This document shows, piece after piece, positions 31,631-41,882 of a stretch of DNA of 64,000 nucleotides. Each line of letters starts with the position of its first letter. Position 1 is the first letter of the stretch. Location: the NCBI RefSeq assembly GCF_018614955.1, contig NZ_JAGGNV010000008.1, positions 1-64,000 of the forward strand, read 5' to 3'. The notes below the pieces were generated by a model. It made no database searches. It was not told the origin of the DNA and was given only the letters and a program-made list of their open reading frames with translations. This DNA comes from Variovorax paradoxus (GTDB lineage: Bacteria > Pseudomonadota > Gammaproteobacteria > Burkholderiales > Burkholderiaceae_C). Both the position numbers and the translations under genes were made by a program.

Positions 31631-33961
31631 GTGAGCACAGAAACCAACCCCATGCGCTTCGGCAGCGGCCAGGCCGTTCGACGACTCGAAGACGAGAGCC
31701 TCCTGGCCGGCGCCGGCCGCTTCACCGACGACGTCACGCTACCGAATCAGACCTTTCTGGCCTTCGTCCGTTCCCCGTATCCGCACGCGCGGCTGGCGTC
31801 GGTCGACACCGCACCGGCCGCCGCCATGCCCGGCGTGCTGCGCGTCCTCACGGGTGCCGAGTTGGACGGCGCCGGCGTCAAACCCCTGCCGGGCGCCGCG
31901 GGCTTCAAGCGCGCCGACGGCACCGACTGCGCGTCGCCGCCGCGGCACGTGCTGGCGCTCGACCGGGTGCGTTTCGTCGGCGAGCCGGTCGCTGCCGTGA
32001 TCGCCGAATCCGCGCGCGAGGCGCGCGATGCAGCGGAGGCGGTGATGGTCGATTACGAAGCGCTGCCGATGGTGGTCGACCTCGCCGGCGCGACCGCGGA
32101 GGGCGCGCCCCTGGTCTGGGACGAGGCCACCGGCAACATCGCCGCCGAGATGCGCCACGGCAGCAGGGACGCGACGAGCGCCGCCTTCGCCAAGGCCAGC
32201 CACGTGGTTGCGCTGGACGTCGTCAACCAGCGCGTGGTCGCCCTCACGATCGAGCCGCGCTCGGTTCTGGCCGATTTCGACACCGTCTCGGACCGGATCA
32301 CCCTGCGCATGAGCACACAGATGCCCTCCGGCGTGCGCACTTCGGTCTGCGACGCGATCGGCCTGCCGCAGGAACAGGTGCGCGTGGTGGTGGGCGATGT
32401 CGGCGGCGGCTTCGGCATGAAGACCAGCGCCTATCCGGAAGACATCGTCGTGGCCTTTGCCGCGCGCGCGGTGCGGCGGCCGGTGAAGTGGGTGGCCGAC
32501 CGCAGCGAGGAATTCCTCTCGAGCTGGCACGGCCGCGACATCGAGGCCCGGGCCGAGCTGGCGCTCGACGCCAGCGGCAAGATCCTCGGTCTGCGCATCA
32601 GGACCCTGGCCAACGTCGGCGCCTACGCAGGCGGTACCGGCGTCGCGATCCAGCTGCTGATCGGACCCTGGGTGCAGACCAGCGTCTACGACATCCAGAC
32701 CATCGACTTCCATTTCCATGCGGTGCTGACCCACACCGCGCCGACGGGTGCCTACCGCGGCGCCGGGCGGCCGGAAGCGATCTACACCATCGAGCGGCTG
32801 ATGGACGAAGCCGCGCGGCAGACCGGCATCGACCGCATCGAGCTGCGCCGGCGCAACTTCATCCAGCCGGCGCAGATGCCCTACACGAACCCGATGCAGC
32901 AGACCTACGACACCGGCAAGTTCGAGTCGGTGATGGACCAGGCCCAGCAGCTGGCCGACTGGCGAGGCTTTGACGCGCGGGCTGCCGAATCGAAGCGGCA
33001 GGGCAAGCTGCGCGGGCTCGGCATCGCCACCTTCCTCGAATGGACCGGCGGCAACGTGTTCGAGGAGCGCGTGACCGTCTCGGTACAGGTCGACGGCATC
33101 ATCGAGGTGTTCTCCGCCGTCAATGCGATGGGGCAGGGCATCGCGACCACCCTGGCGCAACTGGCGGTCGATGCCTTCGGCGTGCCGATCGAGAAAGTGC
33201 GCATCGTGCTCGGCGACACCGACCGCGGCGACGGCTTCGGCAGCGCCGGCTCGCGCTCGCTCTTCACCGGTGGCTCGGCCGTTCGCGTGGGCGCGGAGCG
33301 CACCATCGACAAGGCGAGGGAGCTGGCGGCGCAGGAACTCGAAGTGGCGCCGGCGGACGTGGAGTACGCGGCCGGCGTCTTCAAGGTCGCCGGCACCGAT
33401 CTGCAGCTCGACCTCTTCACTCTGGCCGGACGGCAGCCGGATCGGCAGATCTTCGTCGACTCCACCAGCGCCGTCGCCGGTCCGACCTGGCCCAACGGCT
33501 GCCACATCTGCGAGGTCGAGATCGATCCGCCCACAGGCGATGTGAACGTGCTGGCCTACGCTTCGGTCAACGACGTCGGCCGCGTGGTCAATCCGATGAT
33601 CGTGCGCGGCCAGCTCGAAGGCGGGGCGGTACAGGGCATCGGCCAGGCGCTGTGCGAACGCGTGGTGTACGACGTCGAAACCGGCCAGCCGCTGACCGGC
33701 AGCTTGATGGATTACGCGGCACCGCGCGCCGACATCATCGCCTCGATGTTCAAGACCGAGATGGACCAGAGCACGCCCTGCCTCAACAACCCTCTGGGCG
33801 TGAAGGGCGTGGGCGAGCTCGGCACCATTGGCGCCACGCCGGCGGTCGTCAATGCCGTGGCCGACGCGCTGGCGCGCGCCGGCATGGCCGGACTCACGCC
33901 TCGCCTGGACATGCCGCTCACGCCGGCGCGCATGTGGGCGCTCATGCAGCCGGGGCCCTGA
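31631..33961 (+). CDS. molybdenum hydroxylase large subunit (xanthine/CO dehydrogenase family)
   Basis: 776 residues of the xanthine dehydrogenase superfamily catalytic subunit binding the molybdopterin cofactor. Visible: the N-terminal hammerhead domain (VRRLEDESLLAGAGRFTDDV), GGGFGMKTSAYPED, TGAYRGAGRPEA, and the catalytic Glu in GVKGVGELGTIGATP. The active-site loop reads AYRGAGR, not the AYRCSFR of true CO dehydrogenase, so this is a form II or related hydroxylase of unknown substrate. Start GTG at 31631. No iron-sulfur (small) or FAD (medium) subunit gene is next to it, unlike most such enzymes. Convergent with pobA, six bases apart. Confidence 0.88.
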   Translation: MSTETNPMRFGSGQAVRRLEDESLLAGAGRFTDDVTLPNQTFLAFVRSPYPHARLASVDTAPAAAMPGVLRVLTGAELDGAGVKPLPGAAGFKRADGTDCASPPRHVLALDRVRFVGEPVAAVIAESAREARDAAEAVMVDYEALPMVVDLAGATAEGAPLVWDEATGNIAAEMRHGSRDATSAAFAKASHVVALDVVNQRVVALTIEPRSVLADFDTVSDRITLRMSTQMPSGVRTSVCDAIGLPQEQVRVVVGDVGGGFGMKTSAYPEDIVVAFAARAVRRPVKWVADRSEEFLSSWHGRDIEARAELALDASGKILGLRIRTLANVGAYAGGTGVAIQLLIGPWVQTSVYDIQTIDFHFHAVLTHTAPTGAYRGAGRPEAIYTIERLMDEAARQTGIDRIELRRRNFIQPAQMPYTNPMQQTYDTGKFESVMDQAQQLADWRGFDARAAESKRQGKLRGLGIATFLEWTGGNVFEERVTVSVQVDGIIEVFSAVNAMGQGIATTLAQLAVDAFGVPIEKVRIVLGDTDRGDGFGSAGSRSLFTGGSAVRVGAERTIDKARELAAQELEVAPADVEYAAGVFKVAGTDLQLDLFTLAGRQPDRQIFVDSTSAVAGPTWPNGCHICEVEIDPPTGDVNVLAYASVNDVGRVVNPMIVRGQLEGGAVQGIGQALCERVVYDVETGQPLTGSLMDYAAPRADIIASMFKTEMDQSTPCLNNPLGVKGVGELGTIGATPAVVNAVADALARAGMAGLTPRLDMPLTPARMWALMQPGP

Positions 33962-33967
33962 AGCGCT

Positions 33968-35258
<1,291 letters not shown>

Positions 35259-35270
35259 ACACTTCGCAGC

Positions 35271-36041
35271 ATGACCATCGCCAAACCCGACTTCATCGAG
35301 GGCATCGCCAAAGGCATGGCCGTGCTCGAGAGCTTCGACACCGAGCGCCAGCGCCTCAATGCCACGCTGGCGGCCGAGCGCGCCGGCCTGACGCGCGCCG
35401 CCGCGCGGCGCCACCTGCTGACGCTTGCCCACCTCGGCTATCTCGAAACCGACGGCAGCTATTTCTGGATGGCGCCGAAGGTGCTGCGCTTCTCGGGCAG
35501 CTACCTCGCGTCGTCCCGGCTGCCGCGCGCGCTGCAGCCCACGCTCAATCGGCTCGCGGCGCAGACGCAGGAGTCGTTTTCGGCCGTGGTGCTCGACGGC
35601 GAGGAGGTGGTCATCATCGCGCGCAGCGGCAGCTATGGCACGCCGACCCGCGTGCTGGCCTACGGGTTGCACCTCGGCGCGCGCCTGCCGGCCCATGCGA
35701 CATCGACCGGTCGCGTGCTGCTCGCCGGAATGAGCGCGGCGCAGCTCACGCAGTGGCTCAAGGGCCGCAGCCTGCCGCGCCTCACGCCGCACACCCTCAC
35801 CCAGGCGCGCGTGCTGCGCCAGCGCATCGCCCAGGCGCGCAAGGACGATTTCTGCTTCGCGAGCGAGGAGCACGAGCTCGGCGTGCAGGCGCTGGCGGTG
35901 CCGTTGCGCGACATGCAAGGCCACACGGTGGCGGCGCTCAACGTCGTGCTGTCGGGCATGCGTCACTCCGAAGAGGCGCTGCGCCGCGACATGCTGCCGC
36001 TGTTGTTCGAAGCGGCGCGCGAGGTCAGGGCGCTGCTGTGA
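35271..36041 (+). CDS. IclR-family regulator, probably of pobA
   Basis: 256 residues: helix-turn-helix (LNATLAAERAGLTRAAARRH, LLTLAHLGYLETDG) and IclR effector domain (LPAHATSTGRVLLAG; EEHELGVQALAVPLRD). The first residues (PDFIEGIAKGMAVLESF) are typical of the PcaR/PobR/PcaU subgroup that responds to aromatic acids. It is divergent from pobA over about 120 bases, so 4-hydroxybenzoate-responsive activation of pobA is the simplest reading (inference). The response regulator gene follows 60 bases downstream on the same strand. Confidence 0.9.
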   Translation: MTIAKPDFIEGIAKGMAVLESFDTERQRLNATLAAERAGLTRAAARRHLLTLAHLGYLETDGSYFWMAPKVLRFSGSYLASSRLPRALQPTLNRLAAQTQESFSAVVLDGEEVVIIARSGSYGTPTRVLAYGLHLGARLPAHATSTGRVLLAGMSAAQLTQWLKGRSLPRLTPHTLTQARVLRQRIAQARKDDFCFASEEHELGVQALAVPLRDMQGHTVAALNVVLSGMRHSEEALRRDMLPLLFEAAREVRALL

Positions 36042-36101
36042 ACGCGCTTGAACTTCGTCGCCGCTACGATCTCGAACCGCCTTTCAGCGGATGAACGAAC
36101 G

Positions 36102-36761
36102 ATGCGACTGCTGCTGCTCGAAGACGACGTGATGATCGGCGAGGCCGTGCTTGACCTGCTGCGCGCCGAGAACTACGCGGTCGACTGGGTCAAGGACGGC
36201 GACGCTGCCGACACCGCGCTGCGCATGCAGCAGTACGACCTCGTGCTGCTCGACCTTGGAGTGCCGCGCCGCGACGGGCTCGAGGTGCTGCGCGCGCTGC
36301 GCGCCCGCAAGCAGCGCATGCCGGTGCTGATCGCTACGGCGCGCGATTCGGTGCAGCAGCGCATCGAGGGGCTGGACGCCGGCGCCGACGACTATGTGCT
36401 GAAGCCCTATGACCTCGACGAATTGCTGGCGCGCATCCGTGCCTTGCTGCGCCGCGCGTCGGGGCGGGCCGAGCCGGTCTACGAGCATCTGGGCGTGAGC
36501 ATCAATCCGTCGACGCGCGAGGTGGCCGTCGGCGGCCAGCCGGTGGTGCTGTCGGCGCGCGAGTGGGCGGTGCTCGAGCCGCTGATCGCGCGGCCGGGCA
36601 TGGTGCTCTCCCGCGCGCAGCTCGAAGAAAAACTCTACGGCTGGAAGGACGAGATCAGCAGCAATGCGGTCGAGGTCTATGTGCACGGGCTGCGCAAGAA
36701 GCTCGGCGCGGACCTCATTCGCAACGTGCGGGGGGTCGGCTACATGGTGCCGAAGGAATGA
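36102..36761 (+). CDS. OmpR/PhoB-family response regulator (QseB/PmrA-like)
   Basis: 219 residues: receiver domain with acidic pocket (LLLEDD), phospho-acceptor Asp in DLVLLDLGVPRRDG, Thr in LIATARD and Lys in YVLKPYDLDELLAR, then a winged-helix DNA-binding domain (VLSREAW-like VLSAREWAVLEPL and SSNAVEVYVHGLRKK). Overlaps the kinase start by ATGA. The resemblance is to the QseB/PmrA/TctD group, whose members bind tandem TTAAG half-sites; such a site lies just before the htrA gene downstream. Confidence 0.92.
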   Translation: MRLLLLEDDVMIGEAVLDLLRAENYAVDWVKDGDAADTALRMQQYDLVLLDLGVPRRDGLEVLRALRARKQRMPVLIATARDSVQQRIEGLDAGADDYVLKPYDLDELLARIRALLRRASGRAEPVYEHLGVSINPSTREVAVGGQPVVLSAREWAVLEPLIARPGMVLSRAQLEEKLYGWKDEISSNAVEVYVHGLRKKLGADLIRNVRGVGYMVPKE

Positions 36762-38071
36762 AGTCTTTACGCGCGCGTCTTTTGTGGTTCCTATTGGCTG
36801 CCATCGTGCTGGCAGCGGGCACCCAGGCCTTCGTGGCCTACCGCACGGTGCTCAAGGAGGCCGACGAGATCTTCGACTACCACATGCAGCAGATGGCGTT
36901 CTCGCTGCGTGCGGGCTTGCCGCCCAGCGCGGCTGTGGGCGGGCTCGGCGGCGGCGAGGAGAACTTCGAATTCGTCGTGCAGATATGGACGGCCGACGGC
37001 GTGCGCATCTTCGAATCGGCCGCGCGGGCCGCGCTGCCGCAGCGCGCGGTGCTGGGTTTTTCGAACGTGCAGGCCCGCGGCACCACCTACCGGGTGTTCT
37101 CGATCCAAAGCGCCGGGCTTGTGATCCAGGTGGCGCAGGACATGGCGGCGCGCCGCACCATGGCTGGCACGCTCGCGCTGCGCACCGTCGGGCCGATCGC
37201 ACTGGCGGCGCCCCTGCTGATGCTGGTGGTGTGGTGGGTGGTGAGCCGCTCGCTGGCGCCGGTGGCGCGCGTGCGCGGCCAGGTTGCCTCGCGGCAGGCC
37301 GATGACCTGTCGCCGGTCAGCGAAAGCGGCCTGCCCGAAGAAGTGCGCCCGCTGGTGCACGAACTCAACCTGTTGTTCGACCGGGTGCGCCGTGCCTTCG
37401 AGGCGCAGAAGCACTTCGTGGCCGATGCGGCGCACGAGCTGCGCTCGCCGCTCGCGGCCTTGAAGCTCCAAGTACAGAGCCTGCAGCGCGCGCCCGACGA
37501 TGCGGCGCGCGAACTCGCCACCGCCCGGCTGGCAGCCGGCATCGACCGGGCGACGCGGCTGGTCGAACAGATGCTCGCGCTGGCGCGGCACGAAGCCAGC
37601 GCCGCCGCGGGTGCCGGGGCGGAGCGGGTGGACCTGCGGGAGATCGCGCGGCTCGCGATCTCCGATGCCATTGCCGCCGCCCAGGCACGCCGCATCGACA
37701 TCGGCATGGCGCGCGCGGACGTCGCCGAGGTACGCGGCCAGGCCGAGGCCTTGCGCACGCTGCTGCGCAACCTGCTCGACAACGCCGTGAAGTACACGCC
37801 CGAGGGCGGCCGCGTCGATGTCGGCATCGCGGCCTCGGCCGAAGGGATGGAACTGAGCGTGGAAGACAGTGGCCCGGGCCTGCCGGCCGAGGAGCGCTCG
37901 CGCGTGCTCGACCGCTTCTATCGTTCGGGCGAGCCGCAGGCGCCGGGCAGCGGCCTCGGGCTGGCGATCGTGAAGTCGATTGCCGACCTGCATGGCGCCA
38001 CGCTGGCCATCGATCGCTCCGCCGGCCTGGGCGGCCTGCGCGTGAGCGTGCGCTTTCCAAGAACTGTTTAA
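36758..38071 (+). CDS. sensor histidine kinase (QseC/TctE-like)
   Basis: 437 residues: TM1 at about 8-28, a periplasmic sensor region of the 2CSK_N kind (AYRTVLKEADEIFDYHMQQM), TM2 at about 146-168, a HAMP-like linker, the phospho-His box FVADAAHELRSPLAALKLQ, N box LLRNLLDNAVKYTPEGG, and G boxes DSGPGLP and GSGLGLAI. It phosphorylates the co-transcribed response regulator. The signal is unknown; the htrA gene downstream suggests envelope stress (inference). A PmrA-box-like sequence overlaps the stop codon. Confidence 0.92.
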   Translation: MKSLRARLLWFLLAAIVLAAGTQAFVAYRTVLKEADEIFDYHMQQMAFSLRAGLPPSAAVGGLGGGEENFEFVVQIWTADGVRIFESAARAALPQRAVLGFSNVQARGTTYRVFSIQSAGLVIQVAQDMAARRTMAGTLALRTVGPIALAAPLLMLVVWWVVSRSLAPVARVRGQVASRQADDLSPVSESGLPEEVRPLVHELNLLFDRVRRAFEAQKHFVADAAHELRSPLAALKLQVQSLQRAPDDAARELATARLAAGIDRATRLVEQMLALARHEASAAAGAGAERVDLREIARLAISDAIAAAQARRIDIGMARADVAEVRGQAEALRTLLRNLLDNAVKYTPEGGRVDVGIAASAEGMELSVEDSGPGLPAEERSRVLDRFYRSGEPQAPGSGLGLAIVKSIADLHGATLAIDRSAGLGGLRVSVRFPRTV

Positions 38072-38083
38072 GGCGGGCTTAAG
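38067..38083 (+). promoter_or_regulatory. PmrA/QseB-box-like tandem repeat upstream of htrA
   Basis: TTTAAG-GCGGG-CTTAAG: two TTAAG half-sites 11 bases apart, the spacing used by PmrA/QseB-type regulators (consensus near CTTAAT-N5-CTTAAG). It overlaps the kinase stop and lies 59 bases before the htrA ATG. Confidence 0.65.
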
Positions 38084-38141
38084 CGAGCGGACCGACATTC
38101 CTTTCATCGTGTTTCCAACCGACACCTCGAAAGGAACTTCA

Positions 38142-39611
38142 ATGAATGTCCGTCTGAACTCGCCCCGCGCGCTCGTCCTCGCCCTGTCGGCCGCGGGCGT
38201 GATCGGCGCCGTCGGCGCGGGCGCCTATACCAGCGCCAATGCCGTGGCCTCGCCGGCGCCCGCCGTTGCCGCGCCGATGGTCACCATGCCCGACTTCTCG
38301 ACCATCACAACGCGCAATGGTCCTGCCGTCGTCAACATCAGTGTGACCGGCACGATGAAGACTTCGATGGAGGGCGTGGCCGCCATCCCCGGCATGGATC
38401 CCGACGATCCGATGTTCGAGTTCTTCCGCCGCTTCCAGGGCCAGATGGGCCCACGCGGCAAACAGCCGCAGCAGCGCGAGATGCCGGTGCGCGGACAGGG
38501 CTCCGGCTTCATCGTGAGCGCCGACGGCATCATCCTGACCAACGCCCACGTGGTGAAGGACGCCAAGGAAGTGACGGTCAAGCTGACCGATCGCCGCGAG
38601 TTTCGCGCCAAGGTGCTGGGCTCCGACGAGAAGACCGACATCGCGGTGCTCAAGATCGATGCGAAGAACCTGCCGACCCTGTCGCTGGGCAACACCAAGG
38701 AGCTGAAGCCGGGTGAATGGGTGCTTGCGATCGGCTCGCCCTTCGGCTTCGAGAACACCGTGACGGCCGGCGTGGTGAGCGCCAAGGGCCGCTCGCTGCC
38801 CGACGACAGCTACGTGCCTTTCATCCAGACCGACGTGGCCATCAATCCCGGCAACTCGGGCGGACCGCTGATCAACACGCGCGGCGAAGTGGTGGGCATC
38901 AACTCGCAGATCTATAGCCGCAGCGGCGGCTACCAGGGCGTGTCCTTCGCGATCCCGATCGACGTCGCGATCCAGGTGAAGGACCAGATCGTCGCTACCG
39001 GCCGCGCCAGCCATGCGCGGCTGGGCGTCGCGGTGCAGGAGGTGAACCAGGCCTTCGCCGACTCCTTCAAGCTCGACAAGCCCGAGGGCGCGCTGGTGTC
39101 GAACGTGGAGAAGGGTGGCCCGGCCGACCAGGCCGGCCTGCGCTCCGGCGACGTGATCCGCAAGGTCGACGGCGAGCCCATCGTCGCCTCCGGCGACCTG
39201 CCGGCCGTGATCGGCCAGAAGAAGCCCGGCACCAAGGTCACGCTCGATGTCTGGCGCCAGGGCTCACGCCAGGAGCTCAGCGCCCGCCTGGGCGATGCGA
39301 GCGAAAAGGCGAGCACCGTAGCGAAGAACGACGAGCGCGCCGGCGGCGGCAAGCTCGGTCTTGCACTCAGACCGCTGCAGCCGCAGGAGAAGCGCGAGGC
39401 CGCGGTCGAGAGCGGCCTCCTGATCGAGGATGCGGGCGGCGCGGCGGCGCTCGCCGGCGTGCAGGCGGGCGACGTGCTGCTGGCCATCAACGGCACACCC
39501 GCGAAGAGCGTCGAGCAGGTGCGCGAGGTGGTGAACAAGGCCGACAAGTCGATCGCGCTGCTCATCCAGCGCGACGGCGACCGGATCTTCGTGCCGGTGC
39601 GCATCGGCTGA
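38142..39611 (+). CDS. periplasmic serine protease, HtrA/Do (DegP/DegQ) family
   Basis: 489 residues: signal-type N-terminal helix (about 8-28), trypsin-like protease domain with His136 (TNAHVV), Asp166 (EKTDIAVLKI) and Ser239 (NPGNSGGPLIN), then two PDZ domains (HARLGVAVQEVNQAFADSF; GKLGLALRPLQPQ). It degrades or refolds damaged envelope proteins. ATG preceded by AAGGAAC. Placement behind a two-component system, with a PmrA-box-like site in the 70-base gap, suggests it is a target of that system. Confidence 0.93.
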   Translation: MNVRLNSPRALVLALSAAGVIGAVGAGAYTSANAVASPAPAVAAPMVTMPDFSTITTRNGPAVVNISVTGTMKTSMEGVAAIPGMDPDDPMFEFFRRFQGQMGPRGKQPQQREMPVRGQGSGFIVSADGIILTNAHVVKDAKEVTVKLTDRREFRAKVLGSDEKTDIAVLKIDAKNLPTLSLGNTKELKPGEWVLAIGSPFGFENTVTAGVVSAKGRSLPDDSYVPFIQTDVAINPGNSGGPLINTRGEVVGINSQIYSRSGGYQGVSFAIPIDVAIQVKDQIVATGRASHARLGVAVQEVNQAFADSFKLDKPEGALVSNVEKGGPADQAGLRSGDVIRKVDGEPIVASGDLPAVIGQKKPGTKVTLDVWRQGSRQELSARLGDASEKASTVAKNDERAGGGKLGLALRPLQPQEKREAAVESGLLIEDAGGAAALAGVQAGDVLLAINGTPAKSVEQVREVVNKADKSIALLIQRDGDRIFVPVRIG

Positions 39612-39742
39612 TGGAAGTCACGGCGGCTGCTGCAGCGTTGGTGAAGGCGCACCACGTGGAGGACACATCGTGCAAAAGTGCCTTTGTGGATGATTAACGC
39701 GCTGTAACAATTCGCCAAACAAGCTGAATAAGAGGTTTCCCT

Positions 39743-40066
39743 ATGGCGCTCCGCGATCTCGCCCTGACTGTGCTCGAACTCGAGCCCTTTGAATTTCATT
39801 GGGTTCTGATGGAGGCAGTGCAGGCGGACTCCGAGGAGTGCCTGGTCTATCGGCCGGTCGATTCCTCGACCCAGGGTCTGCCGGACTATTCGGAGGCGCT
39901 CATCCAGGGCGCCTCGGCGCTGCGCGTGCTGCAAGGGCTTGCACCCTTCGGCAGGCCCATGGCGCCGGTGGGCCTCGGGGAAGGGGTGCCGGAGCCGTCT
40001 GCAGCCTCCGCATCGAGGGAAGACGCGGATTCCTGCATGCTCACCACCGGTCACTCGATGCTGTAA
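39743..40066 (+). CDS. small protein of unknown function
   Basis: 107-residue acidic protein (LTVLELEPFEFHWVLMEAV; QADSEECLVYRPVD), no recognised domain, no signal peptide. Preceded by an AT-richer stretch (TTAACGCGCTGTAACAATTCG) and by AAGAGG about ten bases before the ATG, which favours a real single gene. The C-terminal third (PSAASASREDADSC) is low complexity. Isolated between htrA and the polyol operon, which faces it. Confidence 0.5.
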   Translation: MALRDLALTVLELEPFEFHWVLMEAVQADSEECLVYRPVDSSTQGLPDYSEALIQGASALRVLQGLAPFGRPMAPVGLGEGVPEPSAASASREDADSCMLTTGHSML

Positions 40067-40390
40067 AGCCTCGCAGTGCGACGCAGCGGATTCAGCTATC
40101 GAATCTGGGTGCCGAAATGCAGTGCGGTGATCGCAATCACCTTGGCCGCATGCGCGCGGACCGTTCCCTGCTGCGAGACGCCGCGCAAGACCAGCAGGGG
40201 CTGCGCGGGTGCGCTGCAGGGCTTCGATGGGCGCCCGTTGCCGCCGGACGCCGCAAAAGGCGCGCGGCATCGGGCTGCGAACTGGAGCAGTGATGGCATG
40301 GCCTCGAAGGTAGCTGCCGCGGCGCGATCGGCCAATCCGCCGAAGGTCGCATCATGGCCTGTCCAGGCGGCATAGGTCGAAAGCGGCGCG
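40067..40390. other. 324-base segment without a supported gene
   Basis: Lies between the small unknown gene and the convergent xylulokinase gene. Open frames occur on both strands (for example minus-strand 40096-40335) but none has a ribosome site, recognisable motif or convincing codon pattern. One short inverted repeat (GTGAT-CGCA-ATCAC) is present around 40127-40140. No terminator with a T-run is seen. Confidence 0.5.
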
Positions 40391-41872
40391 TCATCCGTTC
40401 ATCTGCGTCGATCGGTCGTCGGCGAAGCAGGCGCGCAGGCCCGCATACAGCGCCTTGAAGCGTGCATGGCGCGCGCCATGGACACGGGTCTTCGCTCCCG
40501 CCGGCTCGAAATGCTGTCGCACAGCCGGCCGCAGGCACACCTGGGCTTGCGTGCCGCCGTCCGCCAGCCATGCGAGCCGGGCCGCACCGAGCGCGCCTCC
40601 GGCCTCGCTGCCTTCGCATATCGCGAGGGGCCGCTCGAGGATGTCGGCCAGGAGCTGGGCCCACCAGGCACTGCGCGCACCGCCGCCGACCAGCACCAGA
40701 TCGCCGGCCGGCGGTGCCAGCGTGTCCAACCCGTCGCGCAGGCCGAAGCTCACGCCTTCCACCACTGCATAGGCGATGTCGGCCGGCCCATGCGCGTGGG
40801 TCAGGCCGAAGAGCACGCCTTGCGCATCCGCGTCGTTGTGCGGCGAGCGTTCGCCGGAGAGGTAGGGCAGGAACAGCGGCGCGCGGCGGCGCGCTTCGGC
40901 GTCGAGCGTGGCGGCCGCTGCGAGCAGCGCCGCCTCGTTGCCCAGGCCGAAGCTGCGCGCGGCCCAGCTCACGGCGCTGGAGGCCGAGAGCATCACCGAC
41001 ATCTGGTGCCAGCGCCCGGGCAGCGCATGGCAGAAGGCATGCACGGCGGCCTCGGGCCGCGGCTCGAAGCGCTCGCCGCAGACGAAGATCACGCCCGAGG
41101 TGCCGAGCGAGACGAAGCCCTGGCCGGCATCGACCAGGCCCATGCCGACCGCGCTGGCCGCGTTGTCGCCGCCGCCGCCCGCGATCGGGACCTCGGGCGC
41201 CAGGCCCCAGCGTTGTGCGAGTTCGGGCTTGAGCCGCCCCGAACCGGCGCTGCCTTCCACCAGCCGCGGCATCTGCGCGCGCGTGAGGCCGCAGGCGGAG
41301 AGCAGTTCGTCGGACCAGTCGCGCGCCGCCACGTCCAGCCACAGCGTGCCCGACGCGTCCGACATGTCGCTGGAGAGTTCGCCGCTCAGCCTGTAGCGCA
41401 ACCAGTCCTTGGGAAGCAGCACGCAGGCGATGCGCGCAAAGATCTCGGGCTCGTGTTCGCGCATCCACAGGAGCTTGGGCGCAGTGAAGCCCGGCATGGC
41501 GAGGTTGCCGGCGATCGCGGCGAGGCGCGGCACGCGTGCCGTCAACGCCTCGCACTGGGCGGCGCTGCGGCCGTCGTTCCAGAGGATGGCGGGACGCAGC
41601 ACCTGGCCTTGCGCATCCATCGCCACCGCGCCGTGCATCTGGCCCGACAGGCCGATCGCACGCACCGCCGAAAGCGCCGCAGCGTGATGGCGCTGCAGTT
41701 CGGCCATGACGGCTTCCAGCGCTTCCCACCATTGCAAAGGCGATTGCTCCGACCACAGCGGCGCCGGCCGGCTGACGCTGAGCGGGGCCCTGGCCAGCGC
41801 GACGATGCGGTGATCGTCGGCCAGCAGCAGCGCCTTCAGCTCGGAGGTGCCGAGATCGAGTCCGAGGTACAA
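40391..41872 (-). CDS. xylB: xylulokinase
   Basis: 493-residue FGGY-family kinase phosphorylating D-xylulose to xylulose 5-phosphate. Motifs: LGLDLGTSELKALLL (phosphate 1), IGLSGQMHGAV with the His-Gly-Ala typical of xylulokinases, catalytic Asp in GGGGDNAASAVG, and VLVGGGARSAWWAQLLADI. Last gene of the polyol operon, 10 bases after the AraC-type regulator. In the mtl operon of Pseudomonas fluorescens the same role is held by mtlY, which handles xylulose from D-arabinitol. Confidence 0.92.
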   Translation of the reverse strand: MYLGLDLGTSELKALLLADDHRIVALARAPLSVSRPAPLWSEQSPLQWWEALEAVMAELQRHHAAALSAVRAIGLSGQMHGAVAMDAQGQVLRPAILWNDGRSAAQCEALTARVPRLAAIAGNLAMPGFTAPKLLWMREHEPEIFARIACVLLPKDWLRYRLSGELSSDMSDASGTLWLDVAARDWSDELLSACGLTRAQMPRLVEGSAGSGRLKPELAQRWGLAPEVPIAGGGGDNAASAVGMGLVDAGQGFVSLGTSGVIFVCGERFEPRPEAAVHAFCHALPGRWHQMSVMLSASSAVSWAARSFGLGNEAALLAAAATLDAEARRRAPLFLPYLSGERSPHNDADAQGVLFGLTHAHGPADIAYAVVEGVSFGLRDGLDTLAPPAGDLVLVGGGARSAWWAQLLADILERPLAICEGSEAGGALGAARLAWLADGGTQAQVCLRPAVRQHFEPAGAKTRVHGARHARFKALYAGLRACFADDRSTQMNG

Positions 41873-41882
41873 GAGGGGATCC

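Noticed and set aside
31631..33961. CO dehydrogenase CoxL
   Set aside because: The AYRCSFR signature is replaced by AYRGAGR and no coxM/coxS genes are adjacent.
40067..40390. Short open frames in the gap before xylB
   Set aside because: No ribosome site, motif or convincing codon use on either strand.
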